DNA of 16,988 bases from Subdoligranulum variabile (GTDB lineage: Bacteria > Bacillota > Clostridia > Oscillospirales > Ruminococcaceae), in NCBI GenBank assembly GCA_004554775.1, contig SFKI01000032.1, positions 1 through 16,988 on the forward strand, given 5' to 3'. Under the pieces are notes generated by a model. It searched no databases, was not told the DNA's origin, and saw only the letters and a list, made by a program, of their open reading frames with translations. Numbering within the stretch: position 1 is the first letter of the stretch; each line of letters begins with the position of its first letter. Position numbers and translations under genes: made by a program. Below are positions 1 to 7,211 of the stretch, in pieces.

Positions 1-71
1 CCCTGCCGGGCCGGGGATTTTGCTTGTTGGGGAAAGCCCCAAACCCCTATGAATATGAAAGGAGTGAACCC

Positions 72-3000
72 ATGAGCGAAGTGTTTTCTATCCTGCTTCA
101 TAACCGACAGCGTTATGATCAAGGCAAAGAGGGCCTTTGGTTTTCTTTGCCGACCACAACCGAAAAGCTGCAAGAAGCCCTGCGGGAAATCGGGATCAGT
201 GCCGACAATCCGCAGGACTTTTTCTTGTACGACTACCGAAGCCCGCAGGAGCGTCCCATTAAACTGCCCCGCGATCTGGTGCTGTCCGCTGACGTGGACG
301 AACTGAACTTCCTTGCCGCGAGGCTGGAAAAGCTGGACGCCGCCGAGCTTACGGAGCTGAACGCCGCCCTGACAAGCCCGCAGAGCGACTTCCACAGTAT
401 CGGCCAGATCATCGACTACCCCGACAACGTGGACTACTATGTGCATCTGCCGGATGTCACCGGCACGGGCCAGTTGGGTGACTACTACCTGAACCGTTCC
501 GGCATGGTGGATATGCCGGAGGAATGGAAAGCAGGAATTTTCCTGCCCCGTTTCGGCCTGCATATTGCCAATACGGAGCATGGTGTTTTCACCGATTACG
601 GCTATCTGGTGAAAAGCGGCGACGAGTGGCAGCGCGTCCATGAGGGCCAGCCGGTGCCGGAGGAATACCGGGTGATGGCCTATCCCGCGCCGGAGGCCGA
701 CCGTGACGCTTTTCGCACGGAGCAACCGGCTCCCGCCGCTGTACTGCCGGAGGCAGCTCCCATCATCACCAAGGACAAGTCCAAGGATGAATACATGAAA
801 GAGATCACCGACCGGCTGGAAGCTGGTGTACGGGGCATTATGAGCAGCGACAACTACAAATCTTATCTTGCCTCTATGTCCAAGTTCCACAGTTACAGCT
901 TCCGAAATACCATGTTGATTTTCATGCAGAAGCCGGACGCCTCTTTGGTAGCCGGGCTGGGAAAATGGAAATCGGAATTTGAGCGCACCCGAAAACAAGG
1001 AGAAATCGGGCTGAAAATTTTAGCCCCCGCCTACTACAAAGTCAAAAAGCGTGTTCCCAAAATAGACCCTGATACCGGCGAACCCATCAAAGACAAAGAC
1101 GGCAAAACCGTGATGGAAGAACAGACAATCACTGTGCCGGACTATCGTGCGGTATCGGTTTATGACGTAAGCCAGACCGAGGGAAAAGAGCTGCCCACAA
1201 CCCATGTGGATGTGCTGGACGGTGATGTGGAGCATTTTCAGAATTTGCAGGCCGCCTTAACACAGGCGTCCCCTTATCCCATTTCCATTGAGCCTATTTT
1301 AGATGGTGCCAAGGGCCGCTGCTTCTATCTGGAACAGAGGATTGCAGTCAATGAGGGCATGAGCGAATTGCAGACCTTAAAGACAAGCATCCATGAAGTT
1401 GCCCACGCCCGCCTGTATGAGAAAAACAGCAATCTCCCGGAAGATCAGATGCCGGACAGAGCCACCCGTGAGGTACAGGCCGAGAGCGTGGCCTATACGG
1501 TGTGCCAGTATTTCGGGCTGGACACGTCGGACTATTCTTTCGGGTACATTGCAAATTGGAGTTCCGGCAAGGATTTGGAGGAATTGCAGGCATCCCTTGA
1601 AACCATCCGATCCACCGCGAACGATCTTATCAATGAAATGGAAGCCCACCTGTTAGAGCTTCAGCAACAGCGGCAGGCGCAGCAGACCGTAGAGCAAACG
1701 GTGGAGCCGACTGTGGAACAGGCCGCCGAGCAGCCCGCCCCCGACAGTGTGTTTTCCAAGCTGCCCCCGGAACAGCAGCAGGAAATGACCGACAGTGTGA
1801 AAGCCATGCTGCAAACCCTGATTGACGCCGATGTGAAATCCACCGGCGAAGTGACGCAAGGCACGTTGGACGCCATTCAGACACAGGGCTTTGTCCTTTC
1901 CGGCGACGGGACGCTGCAACGGGCCGAGGCCCAGCCGGAGCCGCAGCCGTGGAATGGGATTGACGGCCTTTTGAACAACAAGCCCATTATGCCGGAGGCC
2001 ACCCCCACAGAACGGGCCAACGCCCTGATCGACTGGGCCGAGCATGACGGCCAGCGCATGGGCAACGAGGAACGCCGGTTGATCGTGGAGTACGCCGAGG
2101 CTGTGGGCGACACGGACAAGGTGATCGAGCTTATCAACCGCTTGTGCGAACAGGGCTATGAAATGCAGCACGGCCACATGGATGATTTTGTGAGAAGCCA
2201 GATCGAAAGTGAGATTGCCGTTGCCAAGGCAGAACAGCAAACCGCCCTTGATCCGGCAGCGGAGCCGGTTGTCACGATTATTTGGAGTGAAAGCCCCCAC
2301 CTGAAAGACGGCCAGCAAATGCCGCTGCATGAGGCCGACACCATTTTCAAAGAGCTGGACAGCGCCAAACGCTATGAACGGGAGCAGCCCGACTACAAGG
2401 GAAGCTGGTACGACAAGACCAAGTTCCGCATCGACTTCACCTTTCAGGGCCAGCCGGACAACTACGAGGGACGGCAGGACTTTGGCGACGGCGACGGTTC
2501 TCTGATCGAGCATATCCGTGGTTATCACGAATACTACGCACAGGACGAGAGCTGGAAAAACCATGTTCTGAAACATGATGGGCCGGAAGCATGGGAGGCG
2601 GATAAGGCCCAGCGTGATATGCTGCTGCATGAATTTGTTCCGTATATGTCGCTGCACTGTAATCTGGCCGCTATGGAGCATGAGGCCCGTCGTCCTCTGC
2701 AATCTGGGGAAACCCTGACGCCGGAACAGACAGCCTATTTCCAAGCGGTGCTTGACTATGTGAAAGAGTGCCGTCCGCTTCTCAATCAGGGCCAGTATCA
2801 GTTGCCGGAGCCACCGAAACTGACCGAGTTCGACCAGAGCTTGCAGGACTACAAGGCGCAGGTGGAGGCCGAAATTGCACAGGAGGCCGCCGACGCCGGT
2901 ATGACCGTGGAGGAATATGCGGCGGCTGGCTATGAGGCCCCGGCCCAGCCGCAGGAGGCCCAAGAGCCGCCCCAGCAGGAAGCCCCGGAACAGCCGGTGA

Positions 3001-4142
3001 AAGAGCCTGCGGCGTCCGACTACTACTATTCCATCAATGAGGGCGCGGCCCGCCGTGCCAAGGAAATGAACAGCTTTTCCGATTACAAGCCCGGCAGCGC
3101 CACAGCCGAGTACCGGCATTATGTGGATGAAGCCTTTGCACTGGCACAGGAACAGAAAAAGCGCGTCGATCCCATGTACCATGAGAAGATCGACAGCCTG
3201 CTTGATACCTATGCCCGGAAGCTGGCTGCCAACATGAACCACGGCTATGAGATTGACGCCCGTGTTCCGTCCATTTTGATTGCCGGTGGTTCCAATTTCC
3301 CGGTACGGAAGAAAGAAAAACAGAACGCGGCCCGCGACAGCAATATGCAGGAATGGCAGTACATCCAAGGGCTGCTTGATAAAATCCGCAGCACCGGCAT
3401 GGGCGGCATCCGGCAGGACGACCCGCAGGCCATTCCCAAGCTGCAAAAGAAGCTGGACGGTCTGGAAAAGGCGCAGGAAACCATGAAAGCGGTCAATGCC
3501 TATTACCGCAAACACGGTACGCTGGACGGCTGCCCGCACCTCTCTCCTGAAAACATCGAAAACCTGAAAGCGGATATGGCGTCCGGCTGGCACTATGAAA
3601 AGAAGCCGTTTCAGAGCTGGGAGCTGTCCAACAACAATGCGGAAATCCGCCGCGTCCGGCAGCGGATCGAAAGCCTGACCCGCGCAAGCGAAGTGGACTA
3701 TGTGGGCTGGGAATTTGACGGCGGCCATGTGGAGGCCAACCGGGAACAAGGCCGCTTGCAGGTGTTTTTTGACGGCAAGCCGGAAGCGGACGCCCGCCAG
3801 CAGTTGAAAGAGAACGGTTTCCGCTGGGCGCCGAGTGTGGGCGCATGGCAGCGGCTTTTGAACGACAATGCCTACCGTGCGTCGGACAGGATCGCTTGTA
3901 TTCAGCCCCTTTCCGGCATCAAGCCCACGGAGCTTCAACGCAACAGCAGCCGGGAGCAGCGGGCGCAGATGGCACAGGATCAGGCCGAGCCGGACTACTT
4001 CTACCGGGTACACGCCACCCCCAGCAGCGACAGCCGGGAAAACCTGTATATGCTGCAAGCCTATGTTCGACCCATTCAATCCGGCGCGTTGTCCTTGAAG
4101 AAATCGTGCTGCGAAACCTGCGGGAAGCCATTCAGTATGTGA
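72..4142 (+). CDS. ICE polyvalent antirestriction/ArdC-zincin protein, 3' end replaced
   Basis: A 1356-residue cytoplasmic protein of the kind carried by clostridial conjugative elements, thought to protect incoming DNA in a new host. The N-terminal ~215 residues resemble ArdA/YodL-type antirestriction modules. Residues ~234-385 look like the ArdC-type single-strand DNA-binding domain. Residues ~385-520 form a zincin-like peptidase domain with H441-E442-V-A-H445 (HExxH) and a likely third ligand, E471, in VQAESV. A Q/E-rich linker follows (~525-560), then an LPD25-like domain (~733-880), a P/Q/E-rich linker (~945-985) and further LPD-type blocks to ~1330. The start at 72 is chosen over the ATG at 24 because AAAGGAG (58-64) lies 7 bases before it. 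After MLQAYV (residue ~1332) the last 24 residues are frame-shifted recombinase sequence, so the natural C-terminus is missing. Domain limits are by eye. Confidence 0.85.
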   Translation: MSEVFSILLHNRQRYDQGKEGLWFSLPTTTEKLQEALREIGISADNPQDFFLYDYRSPQERPIKLPRDLVLSADVDELNFLAARLEKLDAAELTELNAALTSPQSDFHSIGQIIDYPDNVDYYVHLPDVTGTGQLGDYYLNRSGMVDMPEEWKAGIFLPRFGLHIANTEHGVFTDYGYLVKSGDEWQRVHEGQPVPEEYRVMAYPAPEADRDAFRTEQPAPAAVLPEAAPIITKDKSKDEYMKEITDRLEAGVRGIMSSDNYKSYLASMSKFHSYSFRNTMLIFMQKPDASLVAGLGKWKSEFERTRKQGEIGLKILAPAYYKVKKRVPKIDPDTGEPIKDKDGKTVMEEQTITVPDYRAVSVYDVSQTEGKELPTTHVDVLDGDVEHFQNLQAALTQASPYPISIEPILDGAKGRCFYLEQRIAVNEGMSELQTLKTSIHEVAHARLYEKNSNLPEDQMPDRATREVQAESVAYTVCQYFGLDTSDYSFGYIANWSSGKDLEELQASLETIRSTANDLINEMEAHLLELQQQRQAQQTVEQTVEPTVEQAAEQPAPDSVFSKLPPEQQQEMTDSVKAMLQTLIDADVKSTGEVTQGTLDAIQTQGFVLSGDGTLQRAEAQPEPQPWNGIDGLLNNKPIMPEATPTERANALIDWAEHDGQRMGNEERRLIVEYAEAVGDTDKVIELINRLCEQGYEMQHGHMDDFVRSQIESEIAVAKAEQQTALDPAAEPVVTIIWSESPHLKDGQQMPLHEADTIFKELDSAKRYEREQPDYKGSWYDKTKFRIDFTFQGQPDNYEGRQDFGDGDGSLIEHIRGYHEYYAQDESWKNHVLKHDGPEAWEADKAQRDMLLHEFVPYMSLHCNLAAMEHEARRPLQSGETLTPEQTAYFQAVLDYVKECRPLLNQGQYQLPEPPKLTEFDQSLQDYKAQVEAEIAQEAADAGMTVEEYAAAGYEAPAQPQEAQEPPQQEAPEQPVKEPAASDYYYSINEGAARRAKEMNSFSDYKPGSATAEYRHYVDEAFALAQEQKKRVDPMYHEKIDSLLDTYARKLAANMNHGYEIDARVPSILIAGGSNFPVRKKEKQNAARDSNMQEWQYIQGLLDKIRSTGMGGIRQDDPQAIPKLQKKLDGLEKAQETMKAVNAYYRKHGTLDGCPHLSPENIENLKADMASGWHYEKKPFQSWELSNNNAEIRRVRQRIESLTRASEVDYVGWEFDGGHVEANREQGRLQVFFDGKPEADARQQLKENGFRWAPSVGAWQRLLNDNAYRASDRIACIQPLSGIKPTELQRNSSREQRAQMAQDQAEPDYFYRVHATPSSDSRENLYMLQAYVRPIQSGALSLKKSCCETCGKPFSM

Positions 4143-4669
4143 CGCAGTATGAGGACGACTTTGTGCAGCGGGCCGCAGATCAAAGCCTGCGGGAACGGGA
4201 TAAGGAGCTGGCACAAAAGAAAGACACTCTGGCGCAATCGCAAAAGCGGATTGCCGAGCTGGATGTTATCATCAAGCGACTGTATGAGGATAACATTTCC
4301 GGCAAGCTCTCCGACGAGCGTTTCATCAAACTGTCCCGTGACTATGAGCTGGAACAGACCAACCTTACAAATCTTGTCGAACATCTGCGGCAGGAAGTCA
4401 AGGAACAGGAGAAGCAGAAAGTCAACGTCAGACAGTTCATTGCAGCGGTCAGAAAGTACACCGATATGCAGCAGCTTGACGCTTCCATTCTCCGGGAGTT
4501 TGTGGATAAAATTTATATCTCCGAGGTTTACACGCCGGACGAGAACGAGCCACGCATTAAGGTCAGAGAAATTGAGATCGTCTACAACTTCATTGGTGCA
4601 TTTGATTTTGAGGAAGCAAGGGAGCAATCCCAAGCAGCCCAAAAAGAAAAGAAAACCGGCGTAGCCTAA
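4064..4669 (+). pseudogene. C-terminal fragment of large serine recombinase (TnpX/Tn1549 Int type)
   Basis: The frame running through 4064-4669 encodes about 201 residues that match the C-terminal part of large serine recombinases from Tn1549-like elements: CSTHSIRRVVLEEIVLRNL opening, a long charged helical (coiled-coil) stretch, then LREFVDKIYISEVY and IEIVYNFIGAF near the end, the DUF4368-type tail. The catalytic serine domain and the zinc-ribbon part (roughly the first 350 residues of a ~550-residue protein) are missing. No ribosome site precedes the fragment, and it is out of frame with the antirestriction gene it is joined to. It is therefore not expected to give a working enzyme. Confidence 0.85.
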
Positions 4670-4678
4670 ACTACGCCG
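4657..4678 (+). terminator. Hairpin over the recombinase stop codon
   Basis: CGGCGTAG (4657-4664) and CTACGCCG (4671-4678) form a perfect 8-bp stem with a 6-base loop that contains the TAA stop. The T-tract after it is weak (attctctc), so it may be a terminator for the recombinase or part of the element end. The structure is seen directly; the role is inferred. Confidence 0.4.
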
Positions 4679-4700
4679 ATTCTCTCACATAAATGTTTTC

Positions 4701-5174
4701 TTACGGAACCACGCCTTTAGGATCGTCCTTTTTATTATGGCAGCCATCATTCTTTGTGCCGATGGTGCGGATGATCTTGTCATCCATGCCCAACTCAACA
4801 ACCTGTTGCTGCATGACGGTGGCTACCAGGATGGTGCCTTCCGGCGTCACATTACCAAAGTGGATCGGGCCGAACTGGCCTTCACCCAGGCGGCCTAGAT
4901 AATGGCCGTTGGGATCCAGTTTGACAAACATCGTCTGGGGACCGGGGTTCATGATTACGCCGCCACCGCGCAGGGTGACATAAAGGTTATCGTTGGCATC
5001 GCAGAAACCGCCGGAAACATTGCCCAGGTAAGGCAGAGTCTTGATATCTTCCGGCAGATCCTTGGCGTAATCCATATCCAGCTGATACTTGAACTTGCCA
5101 TCGGCCGTGGTGTAGATAACGGACTGATGCTTTGCACGCTCAGGATTGCCGTGCATCATTTTGATTTCGCTCAT
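4701..5174 (-). pseudogene. NHL-repeat/beta-propeller protein, truncated by the ICE
   Basis: The reading frame gives 157 residues starting from an ATG at 5174 with AAGGAG (5182-5187) 7 bases upstream. The sequence has NHL-type propeller repeats: GGFCDANDNLYVTLRGGGVI, then FVKLDPNGHYLGRLGEGQFG, then VTPEGTILVATVMQQQVVEL. No signal peptide is seen, so it is probably cytoplasmic. The protein ends at DDPKGVVP, in the middle of what looks like another repeat (compare the usual NPKGVAV followed by a YVADT-like strand). Full propeller proteins of this type need about 250-350 residues. The stop codon (4701-4703) falls at the ICE boundary, so the gene was most likely cut by the insertion and its 3' part displaced to the other end of the element. 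Its substrate or partner is unknown. Confidence 0.75.
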
Positions 5175-5187
5175 TGTGCTTCTCCTT

Positions 5188-5740
5188 GATTTTTAAATAC
5201 AGTAACGGATCTATGCTGTGCCCCATCGGCAGCAGTGCCTGGGGGATTTGCCTATAAAAAGTTATGTCCTATGTGATGTCTGTAGCGCTTGCTCGAAGCC
5301 ATATAGCATGTTCTACCACAACATCCATGTTATAGTCTTCCGTTAGATCAATTCAATCTTGGTTTCGGAAGAAAAATAGGTTAAATCGGCAGTGCATTTA
5401 TGTAGAACACACGAAATCTGAACTTATCACTAAAAGTTTATTACTTTTTAAATTTCTTTTGTGCACTTGTATCTTATGCTCTCAGTATAACATTCAACTT
5501 TTCCCATTCCAATAGTTACTTAACGCTAACAACTATAGTTTTTCCCTTTACGCTACCATTAGCAAATCAATATAGTGAGTTTGCGTTTTCCTATTGCTTT
5601 TCAAAAAATGATTCGTTACACTAAATACAAACAGCCGAACACTTCCCGACTGCAGGGGGAGTCGGATCCATCCCTTTTGCAGACAGCAGAGCTTCCGGTA
5701 ATTGTTAAAACGGTCCTATATAGAAAGGAGCAACTCAATT
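5188..5740. other. AT-rich intergenic region with a likely NHL promoter
   Basis: About 550 bases with no convincing gene. On the minus strand TTGGAA (5507-5512) and TATACT (5484-5489), 17 bases apart, form a good promoter. It would give the NHL gene a leader of roughly 300 bases, in which I see no recognisable riboswitch. CCGACT (5646-5651) and AGTCGG (5660-5665) form a short 6-bp hairpin. Nothing else stands out. Confidence 0.5.
5484..5512 (-). promoter_or_regulatory. Sigma-A-type promoter facing the NHL gene
   Basis: The -35 box is TTGGAA (5507-5512) and the -10 box TATACT (5484-5489), separated by 17 bases, on the minus strand. It lies about 310 bases before the NHL start at 5174, with no other gene between. 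Confidence 0.55.
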
Positions 5741-5878
5741 ATGGATATCTTCGTGCGCCGCAGCACGCAGATATATATCAATCTTCTATTCCATGGCTCC
5801 CAGCCGCATTCTTCAAATATTCCTTCGGATCGACATTCAGAATCAAATCCGTATAGCCCAGCGGGTCATTGTAGATGA
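5741..5878 (+). CDS. Possible 45-residue ORF or broken gene start
   Basis: An ATG at 5741 follows a strong AAAGGAG (5724-5730) and opens MDIFVRRSTQIYINLLFHGS, running for 45 codons. From about 5778 it overlaps the DUF6061-type gene on the other strand, and its later residues (S, P, H-rich) look like antisense reading. I read it as either a chance site or the 5' stub of a gene whose remainder has been replaced. I do not recognise the product. Confidence 0.25.
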   Translation: MDIFVRRSTQIYINLLFHGSQPHSSNIPSDRHSESNPYSPAGHCR

Positions 5879-6029
5879 GGTAATCCAGTTCTGACCTCTG
5901 CGCCATGGTCACATCCAACGCATCCTCGACCCCGGTGCAGTCGATAGAGATCTTTCTCCCGTCCCGGAGCAGCAGCTCCACACAGCCGGTGTCCATGTTG
6001 AATTTGCAGACTCTTTCATCGTACTTCAT
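5778..6029 (-). CDS. DUF6061-type small protein
   Basis: An 83-residue acidic, soluble protein (MKYDERVCKFNMDTGCVELL...). It contains GRKISIDCTGVEDALDVT and a D/L/Y-rich second half ending SHGIED. It resembles the small uncharacterised DUF6061 proteins common in gut Clostridia, often near mobile DNA. The family name is from recall and the function is unknown. The start is supported by GGAAAGG (6038-6044) ahead of the ATG. It stands alone, downstream of the tRNA-Arg terminator on the same strand. I see no clear promoter in 6045-6157. Confidence 0.75.
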   Translation of the reverse strand: MKYDERVCKFNMDTGCVELLLRDGRKISIDCTGVEDALDVTMAQRSELDYLIYNDPLGYTDLILNVDPKEYLKNAAGSHGIED

Positions 6030-6157
6030 GTTTGTGTCCTTTCCGCCTTACGGCACCTTTACAGTTGTGACTTTCGTTACACGGTTTTTCTTCTGATAAG
6101 GTTTTGGACACGCCGCGGTCTGAAACGAGCCGGAATTCTCATTTCCGAAGAAAACAA

Positions 6158-6199
6158 AAAATCCGAACCCTTCTCCTATCGAGAAAAGGTTCGGATTTT
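6158..6199 (-). terminator. Intrinsic terminator of the tRNA-Arg gene
   Basis: AAAATCCGAACC (6158-6169) pairs perfectly with GGTTCGGATTTT (6188-6199), a 12-bp stem with a partly pairing inner loop. Read on the minus strand, the stem is followed by a T-run (TTTTTTG). It lies 10 bases after the tRNA 3' end on the same strand, so it is the natural host terminator for that tRNA. Confidence 0.85.
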
Positions 6200-6209
6200 C
6201 ATTGTTTAG

Positions 6210-6251
6210 TGCGACTGGGAGGATTCGAACCTCTGGCCTTCCGGGTCGGAG
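6210..6251 (-). tRNA. 3' half of tRNA-Arg(CCG), displaced attachment site
   Basis: Read on the minus strand, the segment has exact tRNA geometry from the anticodon loop on. It has a 7-base loop CTCCGAC (anticodon CCG), 3' anticodon-stem strand CCGGA, 5-base variable loop, T-arm with loop TTCGAAT, 3' acceptor strand CAGTCGC and discriminator A. CCA is not encoded. The T-stem has one mismatch (A opposite C). Upstream of the loop the bases are TAGTT, where TCCGG is needed, so the 5' half (D-arm, 5' acceptor strand) is absent. A tRNA 3' half beside its own terminator is what remains at the far end of an element that integrated by crossing over in the anticodon loop. The host side is therefore to the left and the element to the right. 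Confidence 0.8.
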
Positions 6252-6327
6252 AACTACGACAAGGCAGTATAGAGCGACGATAAAACGTTAATTTTGTTGA
6301 CTCTGCACAGTTGCGCTAGAAATAAGA

Positions 6328-6361
6328 AAAAGCCCGTTGTTGGTTGTCACAACAGGCTTTT
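6328..6361 (-). terminator. Terminator for the DUF4160-DUF2442 operon
   Basis: AAAAGCC (6328-6334) with GGCTTTT (6355-6361), and GTTGT (6336-6340) with ACAAC (6349-6353), form a 12-pair stem with one mismatch and an 8-base loop. Read on the minus strand it is followed by TTTTCTTATTT. It lies about 75 bases after the DUF2442-HTH stop codon. Confidence 0.75.
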
Positions 6362-6389
6362 CCGGCATTTTATAGTGCCACTGCACAGT

Positions 6390-6411
6390 AGTGGTCAAAT
6401 GGTGGTCAATT
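6390..6411 (+). repeat. Two tandem 11-bp repeats (AGTGGTCAAAT, GGTGGTCAATT)
   Basis: Two adjoining 11-base units, the first differing at one base from unit 3 (AGTGGTCAGAT) of the five-unit array at 10494. They lie about 140 bases inside the tRNA-Arg half-site, where integrase arm-type sites would be expected. The role is inferred. Confidence 0.6.
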
Positions 6412-6435
6412 TTTCAAACGGATGGAAAAGGATAA

Positions 6436-6870
6436 TTACCGCTTAATCTCACCATAAGCTCTTTTCATAGCCGCTTTCGATACGACCCACTGCTTGCCGA
6501 ACTTGCAGACATCTACACCGTTCACAAGTTTCCCATAAGAGACGGCCTTTCGCAATGTACTTTCACTCAGTCCCCACAGTTCGCTTGCGTCACCGAAAGA
6601 CATCAAGCCATCAAAAGGCGTACTGACCTGCTCACCATGCTCCCACAGCTCATCGCAGGATAAGTCCAATTCATCGCCCCAGATAATGCCATAGCCGCCG
6701 ACATCAACGCTGACGCATGCAAACTCCTCGGGATGCTCTTTTAGATAGTTGAAAGCAGGAATCTTTTCAAACAGAGGTTTGATGTCATATAATTTTACAA
6801 CGCCCTCACTAAATCCAACGCTTAGTTTATAATCGGGGAGAGGGGATACACTTTTAACCTTATGGAACAT
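6436..6870 (-). CDS. DUF2442 protein with C-terminal helix-turn-helix, likely antitoxin/autoregulator
   Basis: A 144-residue protein. Residues ~1-85 (MFHKVKSVSPLPDYKLSVGF onward, with GVVKLYDIKPLFEK and DELDLSCDELWEHG) match the DUF2442 pattern. Residues ~90-144 add a helix-turn-helix/excisionase-like part (SFGDASELWGLSESTLRKAV, then KFGKQWVVSKAAMKRAYG). The start at 6870 rather than 6957 is set by AAGGAGG (6879-6885) 8 bases upstream. That ribosome site overlaps the stop codon of the DUF4160 gene, so the two are translationally coupled. DUF4160-DUF2442 pairs are widespread and resemble toxin-antitoxin modules. The fused DNA-binding domain and the palindrome in the shared promoter make autoregulation likely. 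The pair's biochemical activity is not known to me. Confidence 0.85.
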   Translation of the reverse strand: MFHKVKSVSPLPDYKLSVGFSEGVVKLYDIKPLFEKIPAFNYLKEHPEEFACVSVDVGGYGIIWGDELDLSCDELWEHGEQVSTPFDGLMSFGDASELWGLSESTLRKAVSYGKLVNGVDVCKFGKQWVVSKAAMKRAYGEIKR

Positions 6871-6883
6871 AGAAGAAACCTCC

Positions 6884-7138
6884 TTACTCCAGTGGTGGAA
6901 TTTTCTTAAACTCTTGAGTTTCCCAGATTTCCTGCAAGGTATTTTTGTGCAGCGCAAGCCATTCTCGAACCATAGCCAATGCTTTCGGAGGCAAATAACC
7001 CTCTAAAACTTCACCGGTCATATAATCAATAGCAGCTACATCATCGTTATAGATGGCATGAATGTGCGGCGGATTATGTTCGCTTTGCAGGAAATACATA
7101 CGAATGATAATTCCATAGAATCTTGATAATACGGGCAT
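6884..7138 (-). CDS. DUF4160 protein, partner of DUF2442
   Basis: An 84-residue protein with the DUF4160 hallmark FYGIIIRMYFLQSEHNPPHI followed by HAIYNDDVAAIDYMTGEVLE, and a helical C-terminus. The H-N-P-P-H-I-H cluster is the most conserved part of the family. The start at 7138 (MPVLSRFYG) is chosen because the AAGGAG at 7148-7153 touches the ATG at 7145-7147 with no spacer, but lies 9 bases before this one. It is the first gene of a two-gene operon with the DUF2442-HTH gene (13-base gap). By genome context it would be the effector half of a toxin-antitoxin-like pair; that is inference. Confidence 0.85.
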   Translation of the reverse strand: MPVLSRFYGIIIRMYFLQSEHNPPHIHAIYNDDVAAIDYMTGEVLEGYLPPKALAMVREWLALHKNTLQEIWETQEFKKIPPLE

Positions 7139-7159
7139 ATCGATCATCTCCTTACTATC

Positions 7160-7188
7160 ACTATATCACGATACCGTGAAAAAGTCAA
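7160..7188 (-). promoter_or_regulatory. Promoter of the DUF4160-DUF2442 operon with operator palindrome in the spacer
   Basis: TTGACT (-35, 7183-7188) and TATAGT (-10, 7160-7165) are separated by exactly 17 bases. The spacer holds a perfect inverted repeat, TCACG-ATAC-CGTGA on the plus strand (7166-7179), abutting the -10 box. A protein bound there would block the polymerase. The likely binder is the HTH domain of the operon's own second gene. Confidence 0.8.
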
Positions 7189-7211
7189 CGGTGTAAATCC
7201 TGTTTGCCAAA

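Larger units (their letters stand above)
1..4695 (+). mobile_element. Right end of a deleted integrative conjugative element (Tn1549/CTn type)
   Basis: The stretch carries an ArdC/zincin polyvalent protein typical of clostridial conjugative elements and, directly downstream, the C-terminal end of a large serine recombinase of the kind that usually sits at one end of such elements and reads outward. The right boundary is placed at about 4680-4703 because the recombinase stops at 4669 and the interrupted host gene begins there. The left end lies outside the window. The element has lost everything between the antirestriction gene and codon ~350 of the recombinase, so it cannot excise by its own recombinase. 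The exact terminal base is not known. Confidence 0.7.

Noticed and set aside
1653..4214. Long minus-strand open frame of 853 codons opposite the antirestriction gene
   Set aside because: It is the antisense of a clearly protein-like plus-strand gene with a good ribosome site; its translation is low-complexity (L, G, H, R-rich) and matches no family.
4076..4642. Minus-strand frame of 188 codons opposite the recombinase fragment
   Set aside because: It is antisense to recognisable recombinase sequence and lacks a start signal.
6210..6290. Complete tRNA-Arg gene
   Set aside because: The bases before the anticodon loop cannot form the anticodon stem, D-arm or acceptor stem; only the 3' half is present.
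6871..6957. N-terminal extension of the DUF2442-HTH protein
   Set aside because: The 29 extra codons read antiparallel context of the DUF4160 3' end in another frame; the AAGGAGG at 6879-6885 clearly serves the ATG at 6870.
7139..7147. Upstream ATG for the DUF4160 gene
   Set aside because: It touches the AAGGAG with no spacer; the ATG at 7136-7138 has a proper 9-base spacing.
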